64,000 nt of DNA, from NCBI RefSeq assembly GCF_964204865.1, contig NC_135251.1, positions 23,684,001 to 23,748,000 of the forward strand. The letters are read 5' to 3'. Shown piece after piece: positions 25,656-36,694 of the stretch (positions are counted from its first letter, which is position 1; the number at the start of each line of letters is the position of its first letter). The stretch comes from Styela clava (Eukaryota; Chordata; Ascidiacea; Stolidobranchia; Styelidae). The notes under the pieces are model-generated. The model was not told the origin of the DNA. It searched no databases and worked only from the letters and a program-made list of their open reading frames with translations. A program made the position numbers and the translations under genes.

Positions 25656-26547
25656 CAATGCCCACATCCCTCTACAGGGTTGCCAGACCCCAGCGATCAA
25701 AAAAAGCCAAATCAAGACATAAAAAAAGCCAGAAAAAGCCAACCATTTTACTAAGTACAAAAGCCCAATGATTTGTTGGATTTTAAGCCCTTGGCAACGT
25801 ACTGATGATGATGATGTAGAGCCATCAGTTCATTCAGTAAGGCACACAAATCGAAAGTAAAGTTCCAATAGAACTATAGAAAGTAAAATAAATATCAAGC
25901 GGACAGCATTATTTCCACCATTCAATATATACAATACAGGGTGCCGCTTCAGTCTGTCAGTATGTAATATACCTACATGTTCTCCCTATATCGTACTTTG
26001 CTATTGAATATAATTTTACTTTTAAAATTTATAAGCCATCAATTTTATTAAAAAATTATCTAACCTCCTGCCGCTCACAGGTGGACCACTGATATCTAAT
26101 TCAGTAGTTTCAACGTAGTTACTGCATATGCAGAATTAGACTAAAGCTCACATAAACCATATCAGGCATAATGAAAATTAAGTTATACAACTATTTTTTT
26201 GGAAACGAATGAAATGCTAGTCATCATTTTCGGACATATCCATTTGACTTTGCTTTCTCTGATTGCATAGAATTACCAGTAATCAGAGGAAAAAATTAAT
26301 GAGGTAGTGTCCCTTTCTTCGGTGACCTATCGCTTAATACACTACCGTATTTTTGTATGGTTTAAGTGAGTTTTGGTATTTCAGCACTTGATCCGACTCG
26401 ACTTAAAAAAAACTTATTGGAAATTCCAGCTACAACAGAAAAAATTCAGACCGACCGACAATTACGTTGAGGTGACGTAAAATAATGTATCAATTGGTTA
26501 ATTTACAAAATTGCACTACATTAATAATCATAACAAATGTAATGCAG
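25656..26547. other. No gene supported; possible tiny MITE
   Basis: AGGGTTGCCAGACCCC near 25676 and CTTGGCAAC near 25790 could be short inverted ends of a ~115-bp element, but the match is too short to be firm. The upstream exons of the METTL27-like remnant, including its SAM-binding motif, were looked for here and not found. Confidence 0.4.
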
Positions 26548-27291
26548 GAAACATATTTGCTTCAAAATTACACCCGGAGCATCAATTCCAGTAGGACAAA
26601 ATATATACGACACCGTGATTTGTTCTGGGGCTCTTGGAGCAAATCATTTGGAGGAAGGATGTATTGTTGTAAGATTGTAAAATATATTTTATATGACTGT
26701 AATATAAATATTCTACTTTAGTCGGTTATAATTGGATTATGATTTGAATGAATGCTCTGCCGGCGACAACATCGTTTGGTAGATGAAAACACTTTGGATT
26801 TAACACATTAAAACAATTTTCAGGTATTTGGTTTTGGAGTTTGGAGGAGTTTGGTTAAATCGCCAGTCACCTATTGTTACTGTTTCACTTTTTCTTTTTT
26901 CGATCACATGTCGTGAATCTCCTTGAAAAAAATGAGATGAGAAATGAAATTTACGCAGAAGTAGTTTTTTTTTCAATGAAAAATAGATTTTAGTGTCGTT
27001 TTAAATCTTCGAATGCCCAAAAGCAGCACGATCCGTGATATACCTATTTTTTGTTTATGATATATTTTAGCGAATGATTCATTGCTTGAAACCGAGTGGA
27101 ATTCTGGTGTTCAATACGAGAAAAACGAAGGCAAACAAAGTTAAGTTTTGAAACTTAACGCAATGATGAAAGAACTTGTAGATATCGGCCAATTGAGCAA
27201 GATTGAAGTTAAAGAAGTGTTGCACTATCGAAGCAATTGCAATGAAACCGACGACGCCATGATGTGGCTGTATGTATACAAAAAGTTGTGA
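26548..27291 (+). pseudogene. METTL27: METTL27-like methyltransferase remnant, frameshifted
   Basis: Two exon-like blocks join in phase. Block 26548-26668 lies between ATGCAG and a GTAAGA donor and reads KHICFKITPGASIPVG, then YDTVICSGALGANHLEEG. Block 27071 onward follows TATATTTTAG and reads RMIHCLKPSGILVFNTRKT, like the class I methyltransferase LxPGGxxxxxTR region of METTL27. The frame then meets TGA near 27150; after a one-base deletion or two-base insertion equivalent it continues as NAMMKELVDIGQLSKIEVKE to a stop at 27291, matching the family's C-terminal part. The upstream half with the glycine-rich SAM motif was not found. A pseudogene fragment is most likely; a sequence error at the shift and distant upstream exons are possible. 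Confidence 0.65.
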
Positions 27292-27699
27292 ATTTCGGGT
27301 TTCCCTAATATAATAAAAAGAAAAACGTAAATAGGTATTTTTCCAAAGTAGCTTAAAGAAATAAAGAAAAAATTAATTAACAAAATGCAGTTTAATTCAG
27401 GTTCATTTTACTATGTAGCAGATTGGTGAGGATGAGGTACATTAATACGACAAAATTATGTTGAATGTAAAACAATGATTATTTAAAAATTAGTAGGAGG
27501 TAGCCTACATGTTAAAATTTTTTAGAAATGAGTAATATTGTGGGAAGGCGAGGTTATGCTTCTAAATTAGAATAAAAAATTTATTCGTATATTGCCAAAC
27601 TCGATTATCAAACTGAGCAAATAAAAAATCTCCGTATCTTGTTACCTAGTCTTACTCTTAAATATGTGCTTATTAGACACTAAATGGACTTATGAATCG

Positions 27700-27912
27700 T
27701 TTTGTTATTGTGTTGTTGTTAGAGTTTGCTTCTTGTTGTTACGGTATGAAAAAATCTATTTTCCCATTAACTACTGGACTATTTTCCCATTAACTACTGG
27801 ACTATTTTCTTTGAGATTTTCAGTGGTTTAAGATCGTAATTTTAAAAGACTAGAAGGCTATTACTTCTATTTATTCCTACGTTTTCTATGAATCTTATGA
27901 GATCAGATATTT
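27700..27912. repeat. Dispersed repeat A, copy 2
   Basis: Partner of 19870-20085 in the same orientation. It contains a 24-bp tandem duplication of the ATTTTCCCATTAACTACTGG segment at ~27757-27805 that copy 1 lacks. Confidence 0.6.
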
Positions 27913-28859
27913 CATCCAAAATTCTGCTGTATTCTTTTTGTTCAAGGAAACATGGTTTTTAATCTTCCAATTGTGACTATAGCTGTGGATCGAATCATTT
28001 AGCACGTTGGCACAAAATGCATGAATCATTATTGTCATAGGACCTGGTAAAGCTGGGCAAGTCCGGGTACAGAACCGGTACTAGTACGATACTATGGTCC
28101 ACAAGTTTTGATACTGTAAGTGCCGAACATATCAAATATCTGGTAGTGAAGGAAAGTTTAAACACCATCAAATTGGCAAATTCTTCAAACTTGCTAATTG
28201 CTAACTTGCGGACAAATATTTTGAACTGGCATATTCTGGCTAAAATATTGGTAATGTCACTAATAATAGCAAGCGCTGTCATGACAGTAACAGTAATGGA
28301 AGTGTTGAGGAAGGTTGAATATAACCTGAATATCACGCATTATAATCATCTTAAACTTTCGCAAACACGAGCTAAGGATTCATGATGGAACATATAAAAT
28401 AGTTCTTTTGCATAGTGAGGGGAAATAGAGAGTTCCGAAATAGGCGAAATGAGGAATTTAACCAAAACATGTTGGCAACTGGTACATTAAACATTACTAT
28501 GCAACAAAACATTGGTGAATGCCGAACATTACTTGTCTGTCTGTCAACCTCATCTTGCACTGGTATATATATGGAATGCTAAAGTAGGTAAATGGATGCT
28601 GATTTAATAAACTATATACCTGTAACTTAACAAAAGGAACCGGCTTTAATAGTGGTTTTTAACATTCTTGTGGAGCTGAATCCATGCTTTTTGCTCAAAT
28701 TGACTGGTAGCTTACTTGGAGTATTGTACCAAACTTAGACATATATGGTATAGAAAAACAGGTACGGGATTTAGAAAATCGACATTTTTATAACATTCCT
28801 TTTTTGTGAACGTTGAAGTTAAGTCTTTTCTTTAAATTAATAGTCGAGTCCCCTTCCAG
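27913..28859. other. No gene supported
   Basis: AT-rich sequence with mirrored short open frames on both strands around 28000-28390. None has a recognisable motif, so they are taken as chance frames. Confidence 0.4.
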
Positions 28860-29062
28860 AGATAGTAGTTATTACTCATCGATCTCAATCGGTAAGTATG
28901 TTGATAGGTATTCGTCTGTTAGACACTTTCGTATGTTACGCGATATCTCACGAAAGCGAGGTTGAATCTGCTTCAAGTTTTGTATGTGCATTAATCATAT
29001 CTTGAACCAGAAGCCTATTGAGTATGGATGAATTATGTCGTATATTTAGAGTTATTGATCAA
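28860..29062 (+). repeat. Dispersed repeat B, copy 2
   Basis: Partner of 25125-25352 in the same orientation, lacking the extra GTCTGT units. GTCGCTATTGAGTCAGAGCG follows at ~29082, as in the sequence near copy 1. The next ~450 bp hold only short frames. Confidence 0.8.
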
Positions 29063-29540
29063 TTAATGATGGGACACGCGGTGTCGCTATTGAGTCAGAG
29101 CGAATGAATCGAAACCGCAGTTTCTGTTTTGGGGGTTCCCCTAATTTTCGTTGCTGCGAACGATTGTGTGCCAACAATGCCCTATCCGTGATGTGGGGCG
29201 TTTACGTGCAAAGATCGATAAGCCGGCGGTCTCTGATTGCTATCTAGTGTTATTCGTTGATTCCATGCGGAGTCTGCAAGAAGATAGCTGGAGAGTGATT
29301 CACGGTTTCTGATCTCTGCACCATGGACTGGTGAATACCATAAAAAATACCATCGTGTCGATTACGGTACCTTTGAATATACAAACGAAGACGTTACGCA
29401 GACGTACACCAATGTAAAAGGATGCTGAATGTCTGATCAAAATATGCTGATCATCATTTACAGACATCGAGCTACGGTATAAAACCAGATAGAATGCACT
29501 TCTCCATCTGTCTTCGTCGCTGCGCTATTCCAGAAAAGCT

Positions 29541-29627
29541 TCGGACGAGGCCGTGATTCGCCTTATGGTTACGCCGTCTTGTCGGCTTTCCTCCCCCCAG
29601 ATAAACATGGAAATCCTATCCTAAACA
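29541..29627 (+). mobile_element. SINE 3' part
   Basis: Only the 3' portion of the SINE family is seen: CGGACGAGGCCGTGATTCGC, ATGGTTACGCCGTCTTGTCG, GCTTTCCTCCCCCCAGATAA and a CCTATCCTA end. The tRNA-like head is absent, so the copy is truncated or its 5' part has been lost. Confidence 0.7.
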
Positions 29628-30661
29628 AATGTGAATTGGAATGTACTGTTGTTGCCGAACAATTCTACGACTATCTGCGTTAAATATGGAGAGCTATCTA
29701 CTCCTAAAAAAAAAAGTTGGTACAAATTGAAGTTTCAATAAACGCCATACATTGATGCACAATATATATTTATTAGTGAGAATCAACAAACCACACACTG
29801 TGAAACATTAACTCTTATATAGCAGCAGATGAGTAATGCTGAAAACGACAAATTAAAATGCCAATATTGCACACAAAAGAATACATACAAATATATATAA
29901 CAAATATAAATTTGTGGATAATGAGATTACAAAACATATCTAGGTATATTTAAACACAACATTGCATCAAAATGTATTAAAAAATAGTTAAATTAGATTC
30001 ATTTTCCATCGTATAAGTGGCGTTAGTGGTGACAAATTTCGTTTAAAACAACAGGCAAACAAGATTTCATTTATTGTAAACTGTGAATTGGCAGTACGAT
30101 TTTGACCCTTATTTTGAATGGTCAAAATCTAAATAATTAGGTTACTTAGTACCAATACTATATCAAAATTCAACTACTGCTACTTTGAATGTTTCCGTAA
30201 AATTATATTCTGGAAGTCAAATAAAGACGGGCCATTCAATACAGATGTTATAGCTTAACTATCAGACTGAATAACCTAGTTTCAGACTGGAAGGCTTGTT
30301 TGCATAACCTATGTCAAACAACATGACCATTTATTTAGTATTTATGTGGTTCACACTTCTACACATTTTAGTCTGTAATACTAAGGTTTACTTCATCAGA
30401 TAAGCTTACAATAATCTACTAGCCCAAATGCAGTAGGAAATGAGCAGTAGTAGGAACATGCCACTTTGGCCAATCATATGAACATTTTGAACAGGGTAAT
30501 AATTTATTATATATTTTTAAATTTTTTTCTATCTGTATGTCACTGAAGCTGTTGGTGGAGATATCATTCCAAATTCCTGATTTTGCTCTATGATTCCAGA
30601 AACAATTTCTCAAAGCCATAATTCTTCACATACTATAATTCAGTTGTTAAAGCAAATTATT
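29628..30661 (-). other. 3' flank of the SOCS gene
   Basis: AT-rich sequence just past the SOCS stop codon, expected to hold its 3' untranslated region. TTTATTAG at ~29770 reads as a minus-strand AATAAA signal. No other gene is seen. Confidence 0.45.
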
Positions 30662-33600
30662 TCAGAGGTCTTCATCTGTGTCATAGTACGGTCCAGACAT
30701 CAAGTACTGTTGGATTTTAGGTGGAACAGAAATAGAAGGAATCAATTCCGCAACAACACAATTTCTTATTGTCATTCTGCACATGTATTTGAGAGACTTG
30801 ATTTTAGACATCCTCGAAATCGGAGTTAATAACCTGAAAACATATGCACTTTCGTTATTATAATAGGAAGTAACTTAACAAACAAGAAAAATTAAAACAC
30901 AACTAGAAGAAAGAAAATTTTATAGCAGAATAAACAATGGGTTGGTTACCTAATGCGTATAGGCTCAAAGAATATGAAAGCTGAAGCGGAAATGTTTCAA
31001 ATCTTATGCCAATCCTGCACCTACTAATAACGCTCAAAATCCTTATTAATTGAAAAGTTTTGGTAGCTATTGACACCATACCTCAGTCTCATTTACTCAG
31101 CGCGTAACCTTGATTTGAGCAAAGTTTCCTAAAAAAATCGAAAATATTTGGAAAGCCTTTCTGAAAATTGCATTTGTCAAGTACTGCTTTTCCAGTGAAA
31201 TTTGCCAATCTTGCATCTATGTCCTAATTTATATAAAACGCAAAAGCAATAAATACCGAAATATTTGAATATTGACATGTGAATGTCTTTAAATACAATA
31301 TGAATTACATAGCTATGACAAATTATGTCCACATAGTTAGCGAATATTGCCTACAATAACAAGCTAGGACGTTTTCGGCACATAAAGACATAACCGCAAA
31401 TTGCTTATGGTAAAAAAACATTTATTACCAGTAATGCTATAAATATGTAATGAACCAGAAAGTAAAAAATATGTACTTCGGTAATATAACATCTATTTAC
31501 AAATACATCATACAAAAGCACACACATGAACTGACAATCAGTATAGTTAGCAACCTTATTTGCACCGGTGGTTCGCCCATATTTTTTGGTTTGAGGAAAT
31601 ACAAGAAACTTCCTGATATAGAGTGCTTTACGGCCAGCTTGATGAACTGTTCAATATTTGAGTGGCGAACACATTGTGCGGCACTTCGGCTTACAGCACG
31701 ACCAGGTTCATAGAGTTGAAATTTTCCTGCGAGTACAAAATAAAAATATTGGAGAGTGGCAATACACAAAAGCTATACAATACACCATATGTATACTAAA
31801 ATGAACAATAGTAGTTCAAATCTATCGCAAATTTAACAAAAATTTTATAGGTTTTGCATCAACTGATGCTATTTGCAACTATGAAACTACGGTTTATGTT
31901 GATAGTAACTAATTAACACCGTTAATTTTACACATAAACTACTAAAAGTAAATAAAAATTCAAAGAAAAACTCATTTTTAGGATTAGAAGTATTTGGCAT
32001 TAACTGTATTTGTGATGTATGTTTACAAAATAGATACTAAAAATAACGCAATAAAGCTGATTAGAAAAGGCACTAATTTGAAAAAAATTTAAGCAAGAAA
32101 ATATTGACATTGTAGATTTTTGTATTTGATTTAATGTTTTGAATGACCATTTGATATAAAATTTGCCATTTGGAACAAAAGACAGACAATACGTCCACAG
32201 GGTGAATGAAATGTATAATTATGAATAGGGAATATGAATGATTTGCCTTCAAACACATGTTATTAGCATAATTGTAAATGACACTTTCTTCAGTGCTATA
32301 ATTGACTGCTGGAGGCTATAGTATGATTATCGACAGACATCCTGAGGTATGAAATCATGTTACAATTACTTGCATATTATGAAATTATTCTAGCGATGAC
32401 ACATTAATGAGTGCATAACTAAGCAATATTATGTTCATGTGACATAACATCCTGTCTCAAATTTCCTTGTTTTCGCTAATCTATGATAGCCATTATACTG
32501 AGCTATGCACTTTTCAACTTGTGATTAAAAAATGAAACAATAGAAATGTGGCACAAAAACCAGAGTTAGTAATGTGAAATTAACTTGGTCGACGATTTAT
32601 TTCAGCGTAATAAGGTATATCCTGATACAAAATTAAACAAAGGCTAATCAAATTACAAATAAACAGAATCCAAAAAAGAAAAAGCACATGTATAGCATTT
32701 AACCAGCCAAGACTGAATAATGTATTTTTTGTGCATCCTCAACCTAAAATACTGAAAATATGTGATATTGCGCCATAGTTAAGTAAAAAAAATTATAATT
32801 ATAAAAACCATAATAATTTCAAAGATCCGAATTTTTTCAGTGCACAAATATAAAAATGTTGTTTTAGCAAATAGGCCTATTTGAATTCTGTCATTAAGTA
32901 AATCCTAAACATGATCTCATTGTGGAAACTAGTTTCGCTAGAAAAGCAAATTTTCTAACAGAGATTTTCATAATTATTTCATTTGCCTACTCAAATCTTA
33001 TCATTGAGAGAATCTTACAAATGATCTCATTGTGGAAACTAGTTTTGTTAGAAAAGCAAATATTCATAATTATTCCTATAATCAATATTTATGTGAATTA
33101 TATTTTAACCCCCTGCAAGCACTGCAAGAACCACAAGATATTAAAAATCAAATCATGTGAAACTAACAACGAAATCACAGGCATTCACGGTACTAATCAT
33201 TAAATGTTCATTATTAGTATTAAAAAAAATTCAAACCTTCACAATATTCTACACGGATATGATGTACGGTGTTGGTTGTTGAACGCACAGTGATTGTTAG
33301 AAGATGGAGAGGATTCTGGCTGTCACGCATCAAAAATACTCCTTCAAAATATGAAAATTTGTATGTATTAGTCATACAGAACATGATTCAAAACCCAGTT
33401 AGCTAGGTTTGTTAATTACATTCACAAGTAACTAAATAGTACCTTGAATATTTAGCTTAAGTATATGTTTGACCAGAAGACTTACTTAATTAAATAAAAA
33501 AGGGTTTTACAATAATAAGTCAAATGTTTGAAATTGCTGTTTACAGAAACTTGTATTCTGAATATATGAGATGAAATTTGGCATACACTATTAGTTTAGA

Positions 33601-34838
33601 CTAGAGCAAATGAAATCTATATGAAATTATGCAACAATATGACAGGGTTTCTCAAAGTGAGCCCCCAAAGGGCTCCTTTTCCATTGGAGAGCAGGGGAGC
33701 ATGCAGTGGTGAGAGTCTTTGGGAGGGAGCTACCAATCTTGATAGTTTGAGAACAACTGCACAATGACATCATAATAGAGAAATTACCTTCGCCTTCCTT
33801 CTGTGTAAGTAGAGCTTCGGCTTCTTGCCATGTCATGTTTCCCCAATACCATCCACATTTTTTGAGCAATAATAAGTTTTCTGCCAATTTCGCATGAGGT
33901 AAGTTGGTATTTACTCCCGCTTCAACAGGCAACTCATGTGGAATTATATCATTGTTTTCAGTATCATTTTCATTTGACAATGTCCTAACAACAGGTCTAT
34001 TCGGGATTGGTGGTGCTGTAGCATTTCTGTCCACATCTGGGATAGATTCATATAGAGGAAGCGAGTGTCGCCTAAGCGCTGTATCAAATGTCAAATCAGT
34101 AGGATTGATGGTTAAGGGAGGACTGTGTGCACCATAATTATGTCGCCTAGTGTCATGGGTGTTACCAGAGGGAATATTGTGTTGTATAGGTACAGGAAGA
34201 TCATCTGCCTCTGCCAGATTCAATAAATGTTCGTCAACACTTTTGCGTAAATTTTCAAAATATTCCTGATCAAGCTTATAGCGTTGTTTTACAGCTTCAT
34301 CATTTACGACTCGTGGAGGTAGTGGAGGTGGTACACCATCCTTATTAAAATACTGCAATCTTGGAGGCTTATTGGGCAGTGGTGGGGGAATGCTTCCATT
34401 TAGTTTTGACTGCAAATCGATAGTCTGATAAACATGTCTTTGTCGTTTATCACGCAAAATATATTTTGGTTTAGGAGGTATAGCAGGCTTTATTGACTTG
34501 TTGGACATCAACTCAGAATTCAAACAATTCCCAACTTGTGCTTCAGTGTTGGAGCTCTGACCTGCTCCTTCATGAATATTTTTTTTATCATCATTTCTAA
34601 GGGGGACAATGTCATGATATATATGCCTCCTTTCACGTTTTTTGAAATTATTTCCTGGTATTGCTGAATGAGAAATTGTCCATGGCGTCACTGATATATT
34701 TTCCGCCGTGTGTGTTTTGGATTGATCCTCATTGATTGGAGCATGCAATGGACTAGAGACTTTTCTTCTTGCACCACTACCAACCATTTCATCTACAGTA
34801 ACATGTGGGGTTGAAGATGAAGTGTGCCCATCCAGCAT
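30662..34838 (-). CDS. SOCS6/7: SOCS6/SOCS7-type suppressor of cytokine signalling
   Basis: Exons: 34838-33788, 33341-33237, 31726-31555, 30833-30662; phases fit and give 499 residues. In the family the SH2 domain binds phosphotyrosine on receptors or adaptors and the SOCS box recruits elongins B/C and Cullin-5 for ubiquitination. Residues 1-325 are disordered with SH3-type proline motifs (GSIPPPLPNKPPRL, GVPPPLPPR, APPIPNRP). The SH2 domain (~330-430) starts CGWYWGNMTWQEAEAL and contains VFLMRDSQNPLHLLTI with the phosphotyrosine-binding Arg. The SOCS box (~450-490) reads ISRMSKIKSLKYMCRMTIRN, keeping the BC-box L...C pattern, but the usual LPLP Cullin-5 motif is weak (ISVP). The start is uncertain: the frame is open further upstream to 34955, with a possible acceptor (CTTGCTAG) near 34885. 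Confidence 0.92.
32908..33068. repeat. Direct duplication in a SOCS intron
   Basis: ATGATCTCATTGTGGAAACT, AGTTT and AGAAAAGCAAAT occur at ~32910 and ~33018, a 108-bp spacing, with few differences. It lies between exons 2 and 3 of the SOCS gene. Confidence 0.8.
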
Positions 34839-34976
34839 TACTTTTACCAATAACGTAAAATGACACCTATACAGTCTAGCAAGACATATCAAAAAAAAAA
34901 ATTTAAAACAAACTGACCAAAGTAATCGATATAATTCAATGTAGCGCTTTAACATTCGAGAACAACTATGTGATCA

Positions 34977-35262
34977 GCAGTGTGGCGCATCATGCTCAGC
35001 ATTTGGGTTACACTTGCCATAGAACCCCTTGATTATCCTGTTCGGTTCGCAAGTTACAATCATGTGGGAGTTGATTAGGTGCGAGAGGATTGCTGGACTC
35101 CCTGCCTTGGTTACGGTTCTTCCACAATCAAGGTCATGCATCTGAAAACAAAATAACTAGCCAACTAATCCCATACGTGACATGGACTAGTAACCACTGG
35201 CCATCTTACAGTCTTATCGAATTTCCTCTTCCCCTTGATATGTAAATCCTATCCTTTTTACA
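34977..35262 (+). mobile_element. SINE, diverged copy
   Basis: Matches the 24.7 kb SINE in GTGCGAGAGGATTGCTGGAC, TTACGGTTCTTCCAC, GGTCATGCATCTGAAAACAA, the CTAATCCCATAC segment, CAGTCTTATCGA and TATGTAAATCCTATCC. The tRNA-like head is badly eroded. It lies just upstream of the SOCS gene. Confidence 0.75.
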
Positions 35263-35674
35263 CTCTTACTCGTGCATTAAAGTGAAATTACAGGAAACCA
35301 ATAGGGTGGTTTGGCCTCTTTGAGATCCTTACAAATCTTCAATACCCTAATTAATATCAAAAATATGAAAAAGGGGTGTCTATAGGCAGGGTTGTCCAAA
35401 ACAAAAGAGTCGCAGTTCTTACCACTTTATGGCAGCTCCAGCCACGAACGAACCGATGGCAGCTCTCGCTGTGATTACGGCGCTATTATCGGTATATTCA
35501 CAAAGTCATGTACCAGATTTAAGTTTAACATGTGGGATATTATCTACTTAAACCTGAAACCTAACTCCAAATCCATCGAAACTGTATTCATAAAAAAGTA
35601 TTCAAATAACTTTTCGACTGATTTTCGAATAATAGACACTTTCCGCCGTCAGCGATTTTGTCAGTGTCAGAATG
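35263..35674. other. No gene supported
   Basis: Between a SINE and the foldback element. A 105-codon plus-strand frame (35392-35709) runs into the foldback arm and has no motif, so it is not called. Confidence 0.4.
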
Positions 35675-36110
35675 GGTCTCATGTAGTTTCGTACCTAACG
35701 TACTTCTAGTGCAGTAGTGGGTGTAGCATAAAAATTTTTTCATGTGTCAATCCTATCCCCCACCTGACTACGCCATTCAAAAATTACGTCACTACAACGT
35801 GACGTAATAGAGCCCTTCAAACTATACGAAGTGGCATCCATAACGCGCAGATGACCACCCGAAATCGAACAGCTATTTCTTTGGTTTTTTCAGCAGCGAT
35901 CCCAATATGACTGTATGAGAGAGCTCGATGACGTCAGTCACTTTTTATCGTCGGCGCCTATGCCGTTTCAGGCGATCTTACGTATATTTGGCAAGCTCTA
36001 TGACATAATTTTCGGATGGCGTAGTCAGGTGGGAGTTAAGATTGACATGTCAAATAACTTTTATTCTATGCCCACTAAAAGTACGTTAGGTACAAAACTA
36101 CATGAGACCC
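35675..36110. mobile_element. Foldback MITE with perfect 9-bp target duplication (Mutator-like)
   Basis: The ends are inverted arms of about 115 bp. The left starts GGTCTCATGTAGTTTCGTAC and runs through CCACCTGACTACGCCAT; the complement of the right gives GTCTCATGTAGTTTTGTACC and CCACCTGACTACGCCAT in the same order. The element is flanked by identical GTCAGAATG at 35666-35674 and 36111-36119. A 9-bp duplication is the usual mark of Mutator-type transposases. The ~210-bp centre has no transposase. Confidence 0.9.
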
Positions 36111-36119
36111 GTCAGAATG

Positions 36120-36655
36120 TGCAGAAAAAATAACAATATACATAATCATATTACACTATTACAGTATTATATTTTGTCAGAACTTATTAAAAATTTTATG
36201 TTATAGACCTAAGTTATAAATATTAAAACCATACGGCAGTAAGGGTATGATTAAAATGCAAAGATAAGATAAGACAAATCACACTCGAATTTAACTAAGG
36301 TACCGTATGAATTATGATAGATTGATACGGTAGTAGCACCATAGCTCATAAGGTCAAATAAATAAAATATCCCATACAGCCATAACACAGTACAGCAGTA
36401 ACAACATAAACTGATATAACACCTTCTGCAGTACCGGTATTTGCAATAAAATCCAAAATTAGAAAAAAAATTTACAATTTCTAAATATGCCAATGTACCG
36501 TCACTGGTAACGTACAGTAACGACTACCGGTAATCAATTAATTTTTAATTCAACGTAATACGGTACCCCTTGAACTATTCCCTTCTTTATTAAACTTCAT
36601 CGAACTGCAGAACTGACCAAGACTTTTTTTTCAAAGCAAACCAATCACAACAAAA
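36120..36655. other. AT-rich flank; no gene
   Basis: Very AT-rich, with scattered TACCGGTA and TACGGTAC motifs that recur through the window. An 80-codon minus-strand frame has no motif. Confidence 0.4.
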
Positions 36656-36663
36656 TTTTTTTA

Positions 36664-36694
<31 letters not shown>

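Noticed and set aside
29290-29415. Open stretch reading APWTGEYHKKYHRVDYGTF
   Set aside because: Only ~40 codons, no clear exon borders or homology; left uncalled.
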